Shown here in pieces: positions 62,210 to 64,000 of a stretch of 64,000 nt of DNA. This DNA comes from Flavobacteriaceae bacterium. Lineage in GTDB: Bacteria; Bacteroidota; Bacteroidia; Flavobacteriales; Flavobacteriaceae. The DNA lies in assembly GCA_021647405.1 (NCBI GenBank), contig JAKIUU010000013.1, positions 1 to 64,000 on the forward strand. The letters run 5' to 3'. Below the pieces are notes generated by a model, which ran no database searches, was not told where the DNA came from, and was given only the letters and a program-made list of their open reading frames with translations. Numbering within the stretch: the first letter of the stretch is position 1; each line of letters opens with the position of its first letter. The position numbers and the translations under genes were made by a program.

Positions 62210-63022
62210 TTATTGTATAAATTTTGACATCTCACTTTGTAAGGCTTTGGCCTTTTCGCCGGCTTTTTCAGCAAAATCTGTTCCGCTTGAAGCGTAAATA
62301 ATACCTCTTGACGAGTTGATAAGCACATCGCCATTTTTATTGCAAGCGTTTTTACAAACATTTGCAACGGTACCGCCTTGTGCTCCTACACCGGGAACTA
62401 ATAAAAAGTGATTGGGAATCAATGTGCGTATTTTTTTTAAATATTCGGGTCGGGTAGCCCCCACAACAAACATAAGATTGTCACTATTTTTATAGGTCAA
62501 TGCTTTTTTTATGACGTTTTCGTATAACGCCTCCTCACCAACTTTTAGATTTTGAAAATCGGCGCCCCCAGCATTAGATGTCAGCGCTAAAAGAATACTT
62601 ATTTTGTCTTTAAAAGCCAAAAAAGGCTCTACAGAATCACGTCCCATATAGGGGGCAATGGTAAGCGCATCAAAATTTAAAACATCAAAAAAGGCTTTGG
62701 CATATTGTGAAGAAGTATTGCCAATATCGCCACGTTTGGCATCGGCAATGCTAAAAATAGCGGGGTAGTTATTGTTGAGGTAGTCTATTGTTTTTTGTAA
62801 AGAAAGCCACCCTTTAAGCCCTTGAGCTTCATAAAAAGCCATGTTGGGTTTATAGGCAACAGCGTACGGATGTGTGGCGTCAATTATTTGTTTATTGAAT
62901 TCAAAAATAGGATCTTTTAAATCTAAAAGATGTTTGGGTATTTTGGTGACATCAGTATCTAAGCCCACACATAAAAACGATTTTTTTAGCCGGATTTGTT
63001 TTCTGAGTGCTGCAGGTGTCAT
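62210..63022 (-). CDS. pyrF: Orotidine 5'-phosphate decarboxylase
   Basis: PyrF makes UMP from OMP. From ATG 63022 the 270-residue protein has CVGLDTDVTKIP, the catalytic FSIADAKRGDIGNTS (Lys-Asp pair about 84), TIAPYMGRDS and VPGVGAQGGTVANV. This is the longer family branch. The upstream extension to 63058 lacks family similarity. Confidence 0.94.
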   Translation of the reverse strand: MTPAALRKQIRLKKSFLCVGLDTDVTKIPKHLLDLKDPIFEFNKQIIDATHPYAVAYKPNMAFYEAQGLKGWLSLQKTIDYLNNNYPAIFSIADAKRGDIGNTSSQYAKAFFDVLNFDALTIAPYMGRDSVEPFLAFKDKISILLALTSNAGGADFQNLKVGEEALYENVIKKALTYKNSDNLMFVVGATRPEYLKKIRTLIPNHFLLVPGVGAQGGTVANVCKNACNKNGDVLINSSRGIIYASSGTDFAEKAGEKAKALQSEMSKFIQ

Positions 63023-63100
63023 GATATTTAAGAAATATATTTTGACAAAAATAGACATTTTAATAGTTTAAACTATATTTGCTCTGTTAATTAAAGAATT

Positions 63101-64000
63101 TTGTTAAGCTACATATTCCAGAAAATATTTTACGGTTTTTTAACCTTGTTTGGTGTTGTTACCGTTATATTTTTGCTGTTTAGTGTTTTACCTGGCGACC
63201 CAGCCAGAATGATGCTTGACCAACGCGAAGACAGCTCACAGTTGCAAGCTATAAAACATAAATACGGTTTTGATAAATCACTGAGCTTACAGTATGTATA
63301 TTATTTAAACGATTTATCGCCACTGTCTGTTCACAGTACAAATCCAACCGATTACACCTATTTTAACAAACAAAAATACAGTGCTATAAAATTGTTTAGA
63401 ATTGTAGATTTTGACTTTGTAATTAAATATCCTTATTTGAGAACCTCTTTTCAAAGAAATGGTCAGAAAGTAAGTAGTATTATTGCAAATACTTTGCCCA
63501 ATACGGCTATTTTAGCTGTTGCGGCTATTAGTATAGCCATTGTTTTGGGTATTATTTTAGGGATTGTATCGGCATTGACCAAAGACACTTTTTTTGATAG
63601 AAGCATTGCCATTTTTAGCACTTTAGGGATGAGCATTCCATCCTTTTTTTCGGCCATACTATTTGCGTGGTTTTTTGGGTTTGTATTGCACAAATATACC
63701 AACCTTCAAATGACGGGTAGTTTGTACGAAGTAGATGATTTTGGCAGAGGGCTATTTATCCAATGGAAAAATCTAATCTTGCCGGCCATTGTTTTAGGCA
63801 TAAGACCATTGGCTGTGGTAAGCCAGCTTACGCGGAGTGCTCTTTTAGAAGAATTGGGGAAAGATTATATTTTAACAGCCAAATCAAAAGGGCTTTCAGA
63901 TTACAATATTATAAAACGACATGCTTTAAAAAACGCTTTAAATCCTGTAATAACTGCCATTTCTGGATGGTTTGCTTCATTGCTTGCTGGTGCTGTTTTT
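63101..64000 (+). CDS. ABC transporter permease, DppB/OppB type (truncated by window end)
   Basis: 300 codons are visible and the frame is still open. The start is TTG 63101, reading MLSYIFQKIFYGFLTLFGVV. VLPGDPARMMLDQ is the N-terminal family motif, then a periplasmic insert, several helices and the EAA loop LGKDYILTAKSKGLSDYNII. It belongs to the peptide/nickel family. A TATATTTG -7 box is at 63074-63081. Partner genes lie outside the window. Confidence 0.88.
   Translation, partial: MLSYIFQKIFYGFLTLFGVVTVIFLLFSVLPGDPARMMLDQREDSSQLQAIKHKYGFDKSLSLQYVYYLNDLSPLSVHSTNPTDYTYFNKQKYSAIKLFRIVDFDFVIKYPYLRTSFQRNGQKVSSIIANTLPNTAILAVAAISIAIVLGIILGIVSALTKDTFFDRSIAIFSTLGMSIPSFFSAILFAWFFGFVLHKYTNLQMTGSLYEVDDFGRGLFIQWKNLILPAIVLGIRPLAVVSQLTRSALLEELGKDYILTAKSKGLSDYNIIKRHALKNALNPVITAISGWFASLLAGAVF

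Overview
The window is AT-rich and reads as the chromosome of a flavobacterium (Bacteroidota, probably Flavobacteriaceae). The evidence is: Bacteroidota-type promoters (TTTG, about 19-22 nt, TANNTTTG) upstream of a tRNA, trpL and lytS; few Shine-Dalgarno sequences; a NagB fused to a PIG-L deacetylase; LytS/LytTR regulators; a TorF-type porin; and several families of short palindromic repeats. NhaD would fit a saline habitat, which is inference only.

Layout. 1-2.3 kb: start of an IS5-type transposase at the edge, a DegT aminotransferase and a class-II phosphodiesterase-like hydrolase. 2.4-12.6 kb: a nitrogen block on the minus strand: TorF porin, PII-Amt, a second PII-Amt, then gltB-gltD. 12.9-15.2 kb: acyl-CoA dehydrogenase and anmK. 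15.2-18.1 kb: an accessory islet with hipBA, a truncated antitoxin remnant and a surface/lipoprotein-like gene broken by an in-frame TGA. 18.2-24.4 kb: aminotransferase, nhaD, exbB-exbD-tonB-like, folC. 24.5-25.2 kb: two tRNA-Val genes and a tandem array seeded by the tRNA 3' end. 25.3-31.1 kb: hexosaminidase, nagB-PIG-L and a LytS/LytTR pair. 31.2-38.2 kb: a complete trp operon (trpL leader, E, G, D, C, F, B, A) with a GIY-YIG element between trpB and trpA. 38.3-64 kb: mostly housekeeping genes (histidine kinase, crotonase, mscS, HD hydrolase, bacilliredoxin, TerB-DnaJ, thiL, ParDE, two outer-membrane proteins, AAA ATPase, esterase, pepP, ChaN-like, ABC exporter, DMT, rluF, PLP decarboxylase, csp, DEAD helicase, M23 peptidase, der, pyrF) and the start of a peptide ABC permease.

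How the parts work together. The nitrogen block joins ammonium entry (Amt), sensing (PII) and assimilation (GltBD). The trp operon has a readable attenuator: a leader peptide with three consecutive Trp codons, a terminator, and an 8-bp antiterminator pairing that includes the leader stop codon. The hexosaminidase and NagB-PIG-L fit catabolism of amino sugars.

Most notable signals. (1) A GIY-YIG gene inside the trp operon, bracketed by two inverted hairpins with compensatory arm changes, resembling a REP/RAYT-like mobile unit built on a different nuclease. (2) Displaced gene tails: the 3' end of thiL reappears 1.9 kb downstream with almost only synonymous changes, beyond a ParDE plus outer-membrane cassette; the 3' end of the crotonase reappears beyond mscS; and the tRNA-Val 3' end reappears beyond a 105-bp tandem array. 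(3) A poly-G tract inside the putative nagB promoter spacer.
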